From contig CM064671.1 in the NCBI GenBank assembly GCA_032717465.1, forward strand, positions 57,596,894 to 57,660,893: a DNA stretch of 64,000 nt. The letters run 5' to 3'. The first letter of the stretch is position 1. Each line of letters starts with the position of its first letter. Source of the DNA: Coenobita brevimanus. Its lineage: Eukaryota; Arthropoda; Malacostraca; Decapoda; Coenobitidae. The translations under genes and the position numbers were made by a program. Positions 23,148-34,316 of this stretch are shown one piece after another. The notes under the pieces were generated by a model. That model saw only the letters and a program-made list of their open reading frames with translations. It was not told where the DNA came from and made no database searches.

Positions 23148-24444
23148 TAAACATGATGATTAAGCTGATGTACTCAAATGTAGATGGAATGGTATCTAAA
23201 TTATTAGAGAAGAAAGATTATACCAAAGAAAAGGAACCGCATATTATTTGCCTAACTGAAACAAAATTAACCCCAAGGATATCAAACGATACTCTAAACT
23301 TAGGGGAATACAATATATGGAGGAGAGACAGGAATTAAAAAAAAAAGGAGGAATTATAATATTAACAAACAAAAAACGACAAGTCAAAGAAATAGAAATA
23401 GATATACCCTCACAAGTAGAACTGATTTCAGCAGAGATTAATGCATGTGGAGGGAAATTAATTGAGGCAAGTATATACGTGCCACCCAGGACAAACACTT
23501 GCGAAAGGGGAGAATATGAAGACCGAGCAGAGAGTACAATTCAGAGTTTAAGAGCATTACTACATAGAATGGAAGAGAAATCTGAAAGAATTATATTAAC
23601 TGAAGATTTCAATACAGATATAAACTGGAATACTTTAGATGTAAGAAGCCACGAAAGCTGTTGGGACCTAACAAACATGTAAAGGAAAAGACCAGAAAAA
23701 GAAGACTTGATGATCCATCAGTACTAGATTTTATATTTACTAGGCAAGAAAATAATATTAACAATGTAATGTATCACCGTTCCTTCGGCAAAAGTGACCA
23801 TGCAGTATTAAATTGCAACTTCAGGATTGCATATGACATAGTTAACAGTAATGAGAGTTACAAAAAGAGCCTAAACTACAAAAAGGGAAACTTCCATGAC
23901 CTAAAGAAGTACTTCTTAGAAATAGATTGGGAAAAGGAGCTTAGAGGACAAGAATAAAAAAAATGTTATATATAGAAAATTCTATGAACTTTATGAAATT
24001 AGAGTCCAAAATTACATCCCACTCACAAAGAAGCAGAAAAGAAAATAAGGAAGTGGTTTAATACAGAATGTAAAAAAAAAAAAGAAAAAGAAATAAGGGA
24101 CTTGTTGTGGCATAGACACAGAAGACACAATTGTGAGAGGTCATATAATAACTATAAACAGGAAAAAAATAATTATACAAGGATAAGGAGAGAAGCCCAA
24201 AGACAGTTTGAAGAAGACATTATAAATAAAAGCAGTGATCAGCCGAAGCTATTTTACAGCTACATCCGAAGCAAAACCAAAGTTAAACATAAAGTACAGT
24301 CCATTACGGACAAGGGGATCATCTACACACAAGAGAAAGATATTTGTGAAACACTTAATAAAAATTTCCAATCAGGTTTTACAGAAAAAATAATTTTGAG
24401 TGAGAACAAGTATGCCCACAAATATTACCAGATATACAAATATC
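23148..24444 (+). pseudogene. L2-like LINE ORF2, apurinic-endonuclease domain
   Basis: Begins 'KLMYSNVDGMVSKLLEKKDY' (23159) and carries 'PHIICLTETKLT' (the E of the endonuclease core), then 'IILTEDFNTDINW' (canonical GDFN read here as EDFN), 'VLDFIFTR' and 'FGKSDHAVLNCNF' (SDH motif, about 23797-23835). Stops or shifts occur near 23337, 23682 and 23957. The domain is followed by the basic linker (about 24102-24400) leading to RT, which resumes at 27644 beyond the RTE-1 insertion. The encoded enzyme would nick DNA for target-primed reverse transcription. Confidence 0.8.
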
Positions 24445-27400
24445 TGGAAGTGTGCATGGAAAAGTTTGGAAGGAATGAGAGAGTGCTTTGATTAGTGATA
24501 TGAATGAGACAGTAGGGAATGTGAAGGTGGATGGAATAGTTGGTGAGTGGGGTGTTCCTGCTAAGACAGATGAGAATGGCAGTGCGTTAGTGGACATTTG
24601 TGCCAGAGGGGGTTGGTGATAGGTAATACCCTCTTCAGGCACAGAATGATCCACAGGTATACATGGCCAGTGGGTTGGTGGTGAACTGACTGAAAGGAAG
24701 GCAATGAATAATTATGTGTGTGTGGATGAAAGGATGCGAAAATGTGTAATGGATGTAAGAGGTTGGGGGAGTGGACTTTCTGATCACTACTTGGTGGTGG
24801 CCAGAATCAAGATCCAAGTAAGATAGAGAAATAGAAGAAGGAAAGGACGGGAGGAAGGAGTAGTTGCAAGGAGAGTGGAAAGGTTACAAGAGGATGAGAA
24901 AAAGGCAAAATATAAGAGAGAAGTGGAGGAACAATTCGGTAAATATGAATTGGAGCAGATGGGGACGTGGAAGGGGTGTGCAAGATATTCACAGAAGAAA
25001 TATGTGCAGCATGTGATGTGGTGTGTGGGGTAAAGAGAAGACGCAAGGGGGTGCAAGGAACAGCATGGTGGAATGAAGAGGTGAGACAGGCTGTGGCACA
25101 AAAGAAGAATGCATATAATGAATGGATGAGAAATAGGGGCGTGGAAGAAGTTGAGAGGCGGAAGAAAGAGTTATATGTAGAAAGGAAGAGGGAGGTGAAA
25201 AGATTAGTAAGAGAGAGTAAGAGGGGAGTGAATGGGGAATTTGGAAGGAATTTGAGTGTAAAGTGGAGGGACTATAAGAAAATTTTCCGGAAAGAGGTGA
25301 AGAGAGTAAGACAGGGCGGCAGTGAAAGATAAAAATGGTAGATTACTAGTGGAGAACGGAGAGAAAGTGAGCAGATGGAGAGAACATATTAAGGAATTAT
25401 TGAACATAAAGAATGGAGGTAACGCGAGAATAAGTGGTTGGGGAATGGCTGGGAGAAGGAAGGAAGGTAAGAAGACAGGAAGAAATCAGTAGGATAGAAG
25501 TTGTGGAAGCACTGAAGAAAGTCAAATTGGGGAGAGATAGTAGCAGAATGGAAGTGGAATATGTGCAGATTGGCCTGGGAGGACGGTATAGTCCCCGAGG
25601 ATTGGAAGTCAGGTATAATTATTCCCTTGTACAAAGGAAAGGGGGAAAAAGAAGTGTGTGGTAATCATATGGGCATTTGTCTTTTTAGTGTAATAGGAAA
25701 AGTGTATGGTAGGATACTGATTGACAGAGTTAGGGAAATAACAGAGGAATTAGTTGGAGAAGAACAGGGAGGCTTTAGGAAGGACAAGGATTGTGGAAAG
25801 TATTAAGAATACATGGAGTAGATGGGAAGTTGTTGAATGCTGTGAAGTGTATGTATGATGGTGCTAAGGCTGCACTGTGTGTGGATGGTGAACTGAGTGA
25901 ATTTTTCTCTTTGAAGAATGGGTTGAAACAGTGATGTGTCATGTCTCCATGGTTGTTCAATCTGTACATGGATGGGGTAATACAAGAGAAACAAGATAGG
26001 GCAGAGGATGTTGGAGTGGCCGTAGTGAGAGAGGGTAGTGTTTGGAAACTCCTTGTACTGTTGTTTGCAGATGATACTGTGTTGTTAAGTGAAGACAAAG
26101 GGGAGCTGCAAGGTTTGGTGAATGAGTTTGGAAGAGTGTGTAAGAAACGGAATCTAAAGGTGAGTGTTGGGATGAGTAAAGTGATGGTCTTTGAGAAAGA
26201 TGAAGCCAATGAATGTACAGTGATGTTGGATGGTGAGGAGATGGAAATTGTGAGTACGTTTAAGTACTTGTGGAGTGTAATGAGTAAGGATGGAAGTTTG
26301 GAGGGTGAAGTAAAAGGGTACAACAAGGAAGAAAGGTTGCTGGTTCCTTGGAAGCAATGATAAGAAACAGGGCAGTGAGCATGGAAGTGAAAAATTTACT
26401 ACATGACAGTATTGTGATACCAACTGTAACGTATGGAAGTGAAGCTTGGACGTTGTTGGAAGGACACAAGTCAAGAGTGAGAGCAGTGGAAATGAGTTAT
26501 TTAACCCGCGCCGTCCCGAGGACGTACTTCCACGTCCTCACGTTTTGTCACAGCTAATCCCAAGGACGTACTTCAACGTCCTGCAATTGCAAGGTTCATA
26601 ATTTCCACAATTTTCAATTTTCGCGAGTCATTTTTGGTACGTATACACGGGACACCTTCCTCAACAAGATGCCAGGCAGAGACAATGTCTTACCCAGCAT
26701 GACCTCCTCCCCCCCCCGCATGCCCTTTTCTCAGCAATTCACCTGTTATCAGTGACCTGGTCAGTATAGCCATGTCATGCCACGGTACGAAATTCAGGGC
26801 CAGAGTGATTCCCCAATCAATGACAATGTGGAGGACAAACTTTACATAGCATTAGAGGAAGAAACAGTTAGAAATGATGATCAGGTAATGTGGCAAAAAA
26901 AGGTCAGGTATTAGTGAGTGAAACAATGCTTATAATGCCTATATTACTGCTTGAAAACCAATATACTCTTGTACTACATATAGATTCGTAACAGTAAATA
27001 AATAAATACCGTTTATGAGTGGTGTGAAATAGTTATCCTCCCATAGAACTCGTTTTCTTTGGTGCCAGCCTGACAGAAAACCCAGTAAGGTAAGGAGGCT
27101 CTCCTACCTGTAATGAGTATTTTAAACCTCAGGTGAGCGATTTCTCTATAAATTTTCGATGTTTCTCACCAAAAGCGAAAGTTTTAGCAAAAAAAAAAAA
27201 AGGGTCGAAAAATGGTCGGGATTGGGGGGTACCAGTGGTCAAAAAGTGGTCGGGACGGGGCGGGTTAAGAGGAGCCTGTGAAGTCACATGGAGAGACAGG
27301 CTGACAAATAAGGATATAAAGGAGCGTTGTGGTGTGGATGTGGATGTGATAGGAAGCGTTAGGAGGAACACATTGAGATGGTTTGGCCATGTGGAGAAGA

Positions 27401-27634
27401 TGGAGGGTGAGAGACTGATGAGGAGAGTGTATGTGAGTGAGGTGGAGGGAGGAAGAGGTAGGGGGAGGCCGAGGATGAGATGAAGGGATGGAGTGGAGAG
27501 GTACATGAGAGAAGGGGGGGGGGGTGAGTTGGGAGCAGGGCAGTGAAATAGCGGGGGACAGGCCGACGTGGAGGCGATTTGTTTGTGGCCACCCCGTACG
27601 GAATTAAGGCGTCTGGCAATGGATAGATAGATAG
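24445..27634 (+). mobile_element. RTE-like LINE copy 1 (inserted in L2 copy A)
   Basis: Flanked by ACAAATATC at 24436-24444 and 27635-27643, a 9-bp target duplication. It is 5'-truncated within the endonuclease. 'DMNETVGNVKVDGIVGEWG' and 'DHYLVVARIK' (about 24795-24820) are seen, followed by RT pieces 'LAWEDGIVPEDWKSGIIIPL' (about 25570-25630), 'MSPWLFNLYMDGV' (25941-25980) and 'LLFADDTVLLSEDK' (about 26060-26100, the catalytic FADD box). The C-terminal 'RWFGHVEKMEGERLMRRVY' block lies at about 27378-27435. The 3' end is GGCGTCTGGCAATG followed by (GATA)n. A TTAA element splits it at 26505-27264. Frames are broken many times. Confidence 0.85.
26505..27264. mobile_element. piggyBac-type TTAA element (non-autonomous), no. 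1
   Basis: TTAA at 26501-26504 and 27265-27268 flank 'CCCGCGCCGTCCCG' and its imperfect inverse 'CGGGACGGGGCGGG'. The flanking RTE frame (AGTTATTTAA / GAGGAGCCTG) is continuous without it, matching RTE copy 2. Just inside the left end are two hairpins 45 bp apart with near-identical stem and loop: 'GAGGACGT ACTTCC ACGTCCTC' (26518-26539) and 'AGGACGT ACTTCA ACGTCCT' (26563-26582). TTAA duplication and CCC ends are piggyBac traits. There is no transposase inside. Confidence 0.85.
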
Positions 27635-27772
27635 ACAAATATCAGAAAAAGAAATACAGGAGGAGTTAAGTAAATTATACAAAGGGGAAGCAAATGGTCC
27701 TGACGAAATTTCATGTTGGGTGCTACATGAATGTGCAAAAGAGTTAAGTAGACCAGTATACTTAATATTTAA

Positions 27773-28478
27773 CTCGTTAACTGCTCTATACAGCCTGGGC
27801 TGTTCTGAGTGCGACTGCTCTATACAGCCTTGGCTGCGCAGGTGAATTTCGAATATAGTGCCATGGTGACCAAGGCCGACCCATGCAAGTATGTTTGAGC
27901 CTTCAAAACCGAAACTGAAGAAGAAAAAGAAAACGAAAGCCATACATTCCAATAGGGAATCAGACACTTCCATGTTCATCCATGGCTTTGTCAGGACTCC
28001 ATATTATAAATACAAATCATAACAGAAAGCATGATGGATAAATAGACAGATAGATAGACAGAGCACCAAACAAGGTGTGGGAACGGGAAATTAGCTTGCA
28101 ACTCTTTAAGTGAAGGAATGTTGGTCGTGCAGCAGAAGCAGTACATACACACAGACATACAGTATTCTAGAAGCTTCCACGACAGTATAGCACACGTGAC
28201 ACGACCCCTGCTAAATGAGAATGTAGGAATCAGAGCTCAGAAAGGGACTGGCCATAGAACCGGCAGGTAGTGGAGAAAGTGAATAAGAAGAGGGGTCCAA
28301 CTGGACTTAGTTAGTATATTAAGTCTCTGTATAATACATATGCTGCTCAACTTAGACTTTCTCTGAAGATAATAAATCATGATCAACTCCATGTATTCAT
28401 CTTTAACCCCTCCTGCTCTTCGATTACCAAAATAACTTTAACTAAAACTCGAGACTTAAATATTACAAGACTAAGGAG

Positions 28479-28542
<64 letters not shown>

Positions 28543-28685
28543 TGGCTACGAAGTTCTACAGCTTTACAGGGTAAATATTGAGCTAATATTTCGTTGCCAT
28601 ATACTTTCGCATGTGTTCTCTCAATTCCCAAGACAAAATTGGCCTTTGGGAAATTTCATTTTTACCCCTATGCGCAGTTAACGGG
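27773..28685. mobile_element. piggyBac-type TTAA element (non-autonomous), no. 2
   Basis: Inserted at TTAA (27769-27772 and 28686-28689) in the L2 copy A reverse transcriptase. Ends are 'CTCGTTAACTGC' and 'GCAGTTAACGGG' (inverted, one mismatch). A left subterminal repeat 'CTGCTCTATACAGCCT' occurs twice, 34 bp apart (27781 and 27815). A dispersed repeat (28040-28474, reverse) and an (AT)n tract (28480-28540) lie inside. Non-coding. Confidence 0.82.
28040..28474 (-). repeat. Dispersed repeat with TCTA-type tail, copy 2 (reverse)
   Basis: Reverse complement of 16283-16720. The GATA-type tail is at the low-coordinate end (28025-28060), nested inside TTAA element 2. An (AT)n microsatellite of about 60 bp follows its 5' end. 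Confidence 0.75.
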
Positions 28686-29018
28686 TTAAGGAATCCTTGG
28701 GTCAAGGGAAACTACCTAATATTTGGAAGAAAGCAAACATTGTTCCCCTATTCAAGAAAGATAATAGACAAAATCCACTCAACTACACACCAGTATCACT
28801 AACCACTCTTTTAAGATATTAGAAACGATGATAAGAAAGGTTTAGGGAAACCATCTAGAAGAACACCATATGACAACAGAAAGGCAGTTTGTTTTAGAAA
28901 GGGATAATCATGTGTTACTAACCTATTAAGCTACTATGATAGAGTTGCAGAAAATTACAGAAAAGAGAAGGATGGGTGGACAGTAATTATCTAGATTTCA
29001 AGAAAGCATTTGATAGAG

Positions 29019-31563
29019 AGGAAGAGATAGGTGCAGTGTGTGAGGTGGTGTGGTGGAGTGAGGAGGTGATGCAGGGGTGTGGAATGGACAGCATGTTGGA
29101 ATGATGACGTGAAACGAGCTGTGGAACAAAAGAAGAATGAATTTAGTGTAGTGAATGGCTACCGAGTAAAGGTAGGGGGAGAAGATGAGAGAGAGAAGAG
29201 AGAGGTATATGTGAGCAGGAGAAGGGAGGTGAAGAGATTGGTGAAGGAGAGTAAGAAGAAAGTGGATGAAGAGTTTTGGAGGAATCTGAGTGTGAAATGG
29301 AGGGAGAGTAAGAAATTGTTTTGGAAGGAGGTAAAGAAAGTAAGGCAGTGTGAAAGTGGAAATAGTGGGGGAGTGAAAGATAGGAATAATAGATTGTTGG
29401 TGAATAAGAGGAAGAAATTGAGGAGGTGGAAGGAGCACTTTGAGGATTTGTTGAATGTAGAAAGTGTGAGCAGTGCGAGTATCAGTGGCTGGGGAATGGC
29501 TGGGAGAAGAGGTGAGATAAGGGAGGAAGAGATCAGTAGGGCGGAAGTAGTGGAAGCAAAGAAGAGGATCAAGATGGGAAAGGCCCCAGAAATTGATGGA
29601 GTGTGTGGTGAAATGCTGAAGTATGGGAGTGAGATTGTAGTGGAGTGGATATGGAAGTTGTGTAGATTGGCTAGGGAAGAGGGAAGGGTTCCAGAGGACT
29701 GGAAATCAGGTATAATTGTTCCTTTATACAAAGGAAAAGGGGAGAGAGAAGTGTGTGGTAACCATAGGGGTAATTGCCTTCTTAATGTGACTGGAAAAGT
29801 ATATGGTTGAATACTCATTGATAGGGTTAGGCATATAACGGAGAAGCTGGTTGGAGAAGAACAAGGGGGATTTAGGAAGGGAAGAGGGTGTGTAGATCAG
29901 ATACTTGTTCTAAGATGTTTAGTGGAGAAGTTTTTAGAGAAGAGAAAGAAAGTGTATGCTGCCTTCATGGACCTGGAGAAGGCTTATGACAGAATAGTTA
30001 GGCAAGGTGTGTGGAAGGTATTAAGAATACTTGGAGTGGTGGGGAAATTGGTGAGTGCTGTGAAGAGTATGTACGAAGGAGCTAGGGCTACAATGCGAGT
30101 GGATGGTGAGCTGAGTGAGTTATTTATTTCAATGTGGGACTGAAACAGGGTTGTGCGATGTCTCCATGGCTGTTTAATCTATATATACATGGATGGGGTT
30201 GTAAAGGAGGTGCAAGGTAAGGCAGTGGATGTGGGGATGGTTCTGATGAATGAGGGTGAGATGTGGAAGATTTCGGTGTGGCTTTTTGCTGATGATACAG
30301 TAGTGTTGAGTGAAGATGAGTGGGAGTTGCAAGGTTTGGTGAATGAATTTGGGACAGTGTGTAGGAAGAGGAATCTGAAAGTTAATGTAAACAAGAGTAA
30401 AGTTATGGTGTTTGAGAGGAATGAAGTAACAGAATGCACAGTGAGGTTGGATGGTGAGGATACCGAGAATCTGAGTGCATTGAAGTACTTGGGTAGTGTG
30501 ATGAGTAAGGATGGAACTTTGGGCGATGAAGTGCGTGAAAGGGTACAGCAGGGAAGGAAGGTTGTTGGTTCACTGAAAACAGTGATGAGAAATAGGGAGG
30601 TGAGTATGGAAGTTAAGAAGTCACTGCATGATAGTATTGTGATCCCTACCCTGACATATGGAAGCAAGACATGGACCTTGCAAGAGGGGAACAAGTCAAG
30701 AGTGAGAGCAGTGGAAATTAGCTACTTGAGAGGAGCATGTGGAGTGACATGGAGAAGTGAAGGAACGTTGTGGGGTGGATGTGGATGTGGTTGAGAAGAT
30801 TAGGAGAAACACACTGAGGTGGTTTGGACATGTGGAGAGAATGGAGAATGAAAGACTGACTAAGAGGGTGTATGTAGGTGAAGTGGAGGGAGGGAGAGGG
30901 AAGGTGAGACCGAGGATGAGGTGGAGGGATGGAGTTGAGAGGTATATGAGGGAGGGGGGGGTGAGTTGGGGGTAGAGTAGTTAAATGGTGGGTGACAGAG
31001 CGACTTGGAGGAGTTTTGTCTACGGCCACCCTTTGCGGGATTAGGGCGTCGGGCTATAGATAGTTAGATAGATAGAGTATGGAAGTTAAGAAGTCACTGC
31101 ATAACAGTATTGTGATCCCTACCCTGACGTATGGAAGCGAGGCGTGGACCTTGCTAGAGGGGAACAAGTCAGAGTGAGAGCAGTGGAAATTAGCTACTTG
31201 AAAGGAGCATGTGGAGTGACATGGAGGGACAGGTTGACGAATGAAGAAGTGAAGGAACGTTGTGGGGTGGATGTGGATGTGGTTGAGAAGATTAGGAGAA
31301 ATACACTCAGGTGGTTTGGACATGTGGAGAGAATGAAGAATGAAAGACTGACTAAGAGAATGTATGTAGGTGAGATGGAGGGAGGGAGAGGGAAGGGAAG
31401 ACCGAGGATGAGGTGGAGGGATGGAGTTGAGAGGTATATGAGTGAGTGGGCAGTGAGTTGGGGGGAGGGTAGGCAAATGGTGGGTGACAGATCGACTTAG
31501 AGGCGTTTTGTCTGTGGCCACCCTTTGCGGGATTAGGACGTCGGGCTATAGATAAACAGATAG
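29019..31563 (+). mobile_element. RTE-like LINE copy 2 (inserted in L2 copy A)
   Basis: Flanked by ATTTGATAGAG (29008-29018) and ATTTGACGGAG (31564-31574), an 11-bp duplication with two differences. 5'-truncated before the RT. Frames at 29079-29810, 29922-30143 and 30153-30794 encode 'GKAPEIDGVCGEMLKYGSE', 'VPEDWKSGIIVPLYKGKGE', RT motif A 'AAFMDLEKAYDRIVR' (about 29958-30005), 'LFADDTVVLSEDEWELQGL' (FADD, about 30285-30340) and 'TLTYGSKTWTLQEGNKSRVR'. 'RNTLRWFGHVERM' follows. The 3' end 'GGGCGTCGGGCTATAGATAG' appears twice (about 31050 and 31540) because the last 0.5 kb is duplicated. Several stops separate the frames. Confidence 0.85.
31077..31563 (+). repeat. Tandem second copy of the RTE 3' end
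   Basis: 31077-31563 repeats 30603-31076 (starting 'TATGGAAGTTAAGAAGTCAC') in direct orientation, directly after the GATA tail of the first copy. The second copy keeps 'GGGACAGGTTGACGAATGAA', which the first has lost, so it is not a simple recent duplication. A 5'-truncated RTE inserted at the tail of another RTE explains it. Confidence 0.75.
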
Positions 31564-31574
31564 ATTTGACGGAG

Positions 31575-32602
31575 TACCACACCAAAGGCTTTTATGGAAA
31601 CTGTACCATCAAGGAGGAATCCAAGGCAACCTTTACTGTTGGATGCAAGATTTTCTCAGAAAAAGGGAAATGAGAACAGTACTAAGGGGAAATTATTCAT
31701 CATGGAGGGAAGTGACCAGTGGAGTTCCACAGGGCTCAGTGCTGGCATCAGTTATGTTCTTAGTGTATACAAATGACACAGATAGTAACACTGGAAATGA
31801 AAGCTTTCTAAATATGTTTGCTGATGATGTAAAAATACAAAGGAGAATTACTAACACAGACCCTTGTAGAGAGCCACAAGATGAATTAAATAAACTTCAT
31901 GAATGGAGTGATCAGTGGAAAATGGAATTCAATGTGGACAAGTGTCATGTAATTAAGTTTGGTAAAAATGGAAAAAGATCAGATTGGGATTATAAGTTAG
32001 GAAGTAAAATCCTACATACATCAGAAAGAGAGAAGGACCTAGGAGTGGTTATCAGTAACAGACTATCTCCGGCTGATCACATCAGTGAGAAGGTACGGAA
32101 CATGTATACACTGCTTGCTAATATGGGAATAGCATTCACATACATAAAAGAAGACATGCTGAGAAAGATAAAATCATTCATCAGACCAACCCTGGAGTAT
32201 GCGTCAGTAGTCTGGAATCCTCGTCTCAAGAAACACATAAATAAGATTGAAAAAGTTCAAAGGGCAGATATAAGATGGGTACCAAGCTTAAGGGATCTAA
32301 GCTACGAAGAAAGACTAAAAAAACTGAATCTACCAATACTGCAGGAGAGAAGGAAAAGAGGTGACATGATTATGCTATATAAATGCATGTCAGGGAAAGA
32401 GACAATAGACATAAATGATTATATAACCTATGGGGAAGCATCAACAAGAGGACACTGCAAAAAAAAAAAAAAAAGAAAACTGCATAAAAAGAGGGGTGAT
32501 AAAGACGAAAGGAAATTCAGTTTCCCTAATAGGGCAATTGATCAGTGGAATGCACTACCGAATGAAATAGTGTGTGCCCAAACAATTCATAAATTTAAGG
32601 AT
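31575..32602 (+). pseudogene. L2-like LINE copy A, reverse transcriptase 3' half
   Basis: The longest frame runs from 31643 (335 codons, ending in RTE-3 sequence). It has '[20 protein letters not shown]' (RT block B), 'NMFADDVKIQRRI' (catalytic FADD), 'GVVISNRLSPADHISEKVRN', 'SFIRPTLEYASVVWNP', 'SLRDLSYEERLKKLNLPILQ' and 'SFPNRAIDQWNALPNEIVCA'. This order is that of L2/CR1-type RT plus its C-terminal region. An A-run near 32459 causes local Lys expansion. The last codons and tail continue after the RTE-3 insertion at 34146. Confidence 0.85.
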
Positions 32603-34138
32603 CTATCTATCTATCTATATACCTTTCTTCCCCCAAGGAAAGGGAGGTAGCCGAGACAGGACGACACACTCCCCATTTACTCATCCATTCAAACACATTC
32701 ATTCGCATCTTAGCCCCAAAGGGGAGAACGGACAGATCCTCACCGCACCACACCGCACAAGGGTCAACTGCACAATGCAATCAGTGACATCCACAGCAGG
32801 GCCCGACAGCAGAACTGGTTTACCCCTGCCACATCATAACAGACCCATCCCCTTATCCGCACCTGACCTGACTAGCTGATCAGACCCAATGCGGGAGAAT
32901 ATCCCCTCAGGGCTGCATCATCACTTATTCATTCACAATTTCTTTCCATTTATTTCTGTCACTCACAGCCACTCTTCCTTGCTCAACAGACATCCCTCTC
33001 GCATCCATCGCTCTCTTCACACTGTCCATCCATCCTATTCGTGGTCTTCCTCTCAGCCTTACACCTCTCACATCAGATCTAGGTATCTTTTTCACCAATC
33101 GCTCATTATCCATTCTCTCCATATGCCCAAACCATCGCAACACCCTCTGCTCAACTCAACCAGCCATCTCCCGAACAACTCCAGTTCTCCTTCGCACTTC
33201 ATCATTTCGCACCCGATCCATACGCATCACTACACACATACTCCTCAGACACCTCATCTCCATTACATTCAAACGTTTCCTTTCAGCTACACCCATATTC
33301 CATGTTTCAGCCCCATATAACGCAGTTGGCACCACAACACCCTCATACAGCCTTCTCTTTACATCCATTCTAAGCGAACGACATTTAAACACTTTTTTCA
33401 TTCCTCCCAGCACCTTTCCTACTTCATTTATTCTAAACTTCACTTCTGCATCTATTCTTCCATCCACAGCAACATGTGACCCAAGATATTTAAAACAATC
33501 TACCTCCTCAAGCAACTCACCATTCAAAACTATATTCATCCCCCTACCATCTATCAACCTAGTACACTTCATCACTTTACTCTTATTCTCATTTACTTTC
33601 AATTTCCTCCTTTCACACACCCTTCCAAACTCCTCTACCAACTGTCTCAGTCTCTCCTCTGAATCAGTCACCAGTGCAGTATCATCTGCAAACAGCAGCT
33701 GCTTCAGATTCCACTCTCCACCATCAACATTCACCAGACTCAGACCTCCACCTAAAATTCTTGCATTCACCTCCCTTACAACACCATCCATGTAAATATT
33801 AAACAACCAAGGCGACATCACACATCCCTGTCGCAGCCCCACTCTCACGGGAAACCAATCACTCACAGCACTTCCCACTCTTACACACGCTTTACTATTT
33901 ACATAAAAACTTTTCACCCCTTTTAGTAACCTACCATCAAGTCCATACAATCTAAAAACAGTCCACAAAGCTTCCCTATCAATTCTATCATACGCTTTCT
34001 CTAATTCCATAAATGCCCAAAACACGTCCTTGCCTTTCGCTAAATACTTTTCACACACTTGTCTCACAGCAAACACCTGATCAACGCATCCCCTCTCTCT
34101 CCTAAGGCCACACTGCTCATCACCAATCACTCCCTCTG
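32603..34138 (-). mobile_element. RTE-like LINE copy 3 (reverse, inserted in L2 copy A)
   Basis: Flanked by TAAGGAT at 32596-32602 and 34139-34145. The 3' end at low coordinates is a (GATA)n tail read as CTATCTATCTAT. A 3' untranslated region of about 300 bp is shared with 49343-49709. The 5' end is truncated inside the RT. It differs in sequence from RTE copies 1 and 2, so it is a second subfamily. Confidence 0.88.
33156..34138 (-). CDS. RTE-like reverse transcriptase, 5'-truncated but long open frame
   Basis: About 327 codons without a stop, the best-preserved polymerase in the window. From the 5' truncation: 'GVIGDEQCGLRRERGCVDQV', motif A 'WAFMELEKAYDRIDREALW', 'GLRQGCVMSPWLFNIYMDGV', catalytic 'LFADDTALVTDSEERLRQLV', 'KLKVNENKSKVM', 'DCFKYLGSHVAVDGRID', 'VVVPTALYGAETWNM'. 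The frame continues upstream into L2 sequence, so the ATG at 34232 is not the element's own. After a shift near 33150 the C-terminal block 'MLRWFGHMERMDNERLVKK' is found at 32925-33143. It would copy RNA into DNA at a nick, but the endonuclease half is missing, so this copy cannot move itself. Confidence 0.85.
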
Positions 34139-34241
34139 TAAGGATACGTATGATACGTATAATAAGTGATTTAATACAAATGACAGTACGAGCTTGACTC
34201 ATTCCTGTTAAGACACATTTATATAAGAACAATTAGGTAAG

Positions 34242-34242
<1 letters not shown>

Positions 34243-34312
<70 letters not shown>
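34243..34312 (+). repeat. (AC)n tail of L2-like copy A
   Basis: About 35 AC units following 'AATTAGGTAAGAACAC'. Copy B begins right after it. Confidence 0.95.

Positions 34313-34316
<4 letters not shown>

Larger units (their letters stand above)
22412..34242 (+). mobile_element. L2/CR1-like LINE copy A, split by four nested insertions
   Basis: One LINE copy can be followed in five pieces: 22412-24444, 27644-27768, 28690-29018, 31575-32602 and 34146-34242. Comparison with copy B (34313-36863) shows the pieces join without gain or loss apart from target duplications. Removing the insertions leaves about 3.6 kb: most of ORF1, ORF2 with endonuclease and reverse transcriptase, and the 'AATTAGGTAAGAACAC' tail followed by (AC)n. 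All frames are broken. Confidence 0.85.

Noticed and set aside
24379..25101. Minus-strand Ser/Pro/His-rich frames (also 29159-29818, 30179-30694, 31054-31521)
   Set aside because: Antisense shadows of the purine-rich RTE coding strand.
32889..33320. Plus-strand His/Ser-rich 143-codon frame
   Set aside because: Antisense of RTE copy 3.
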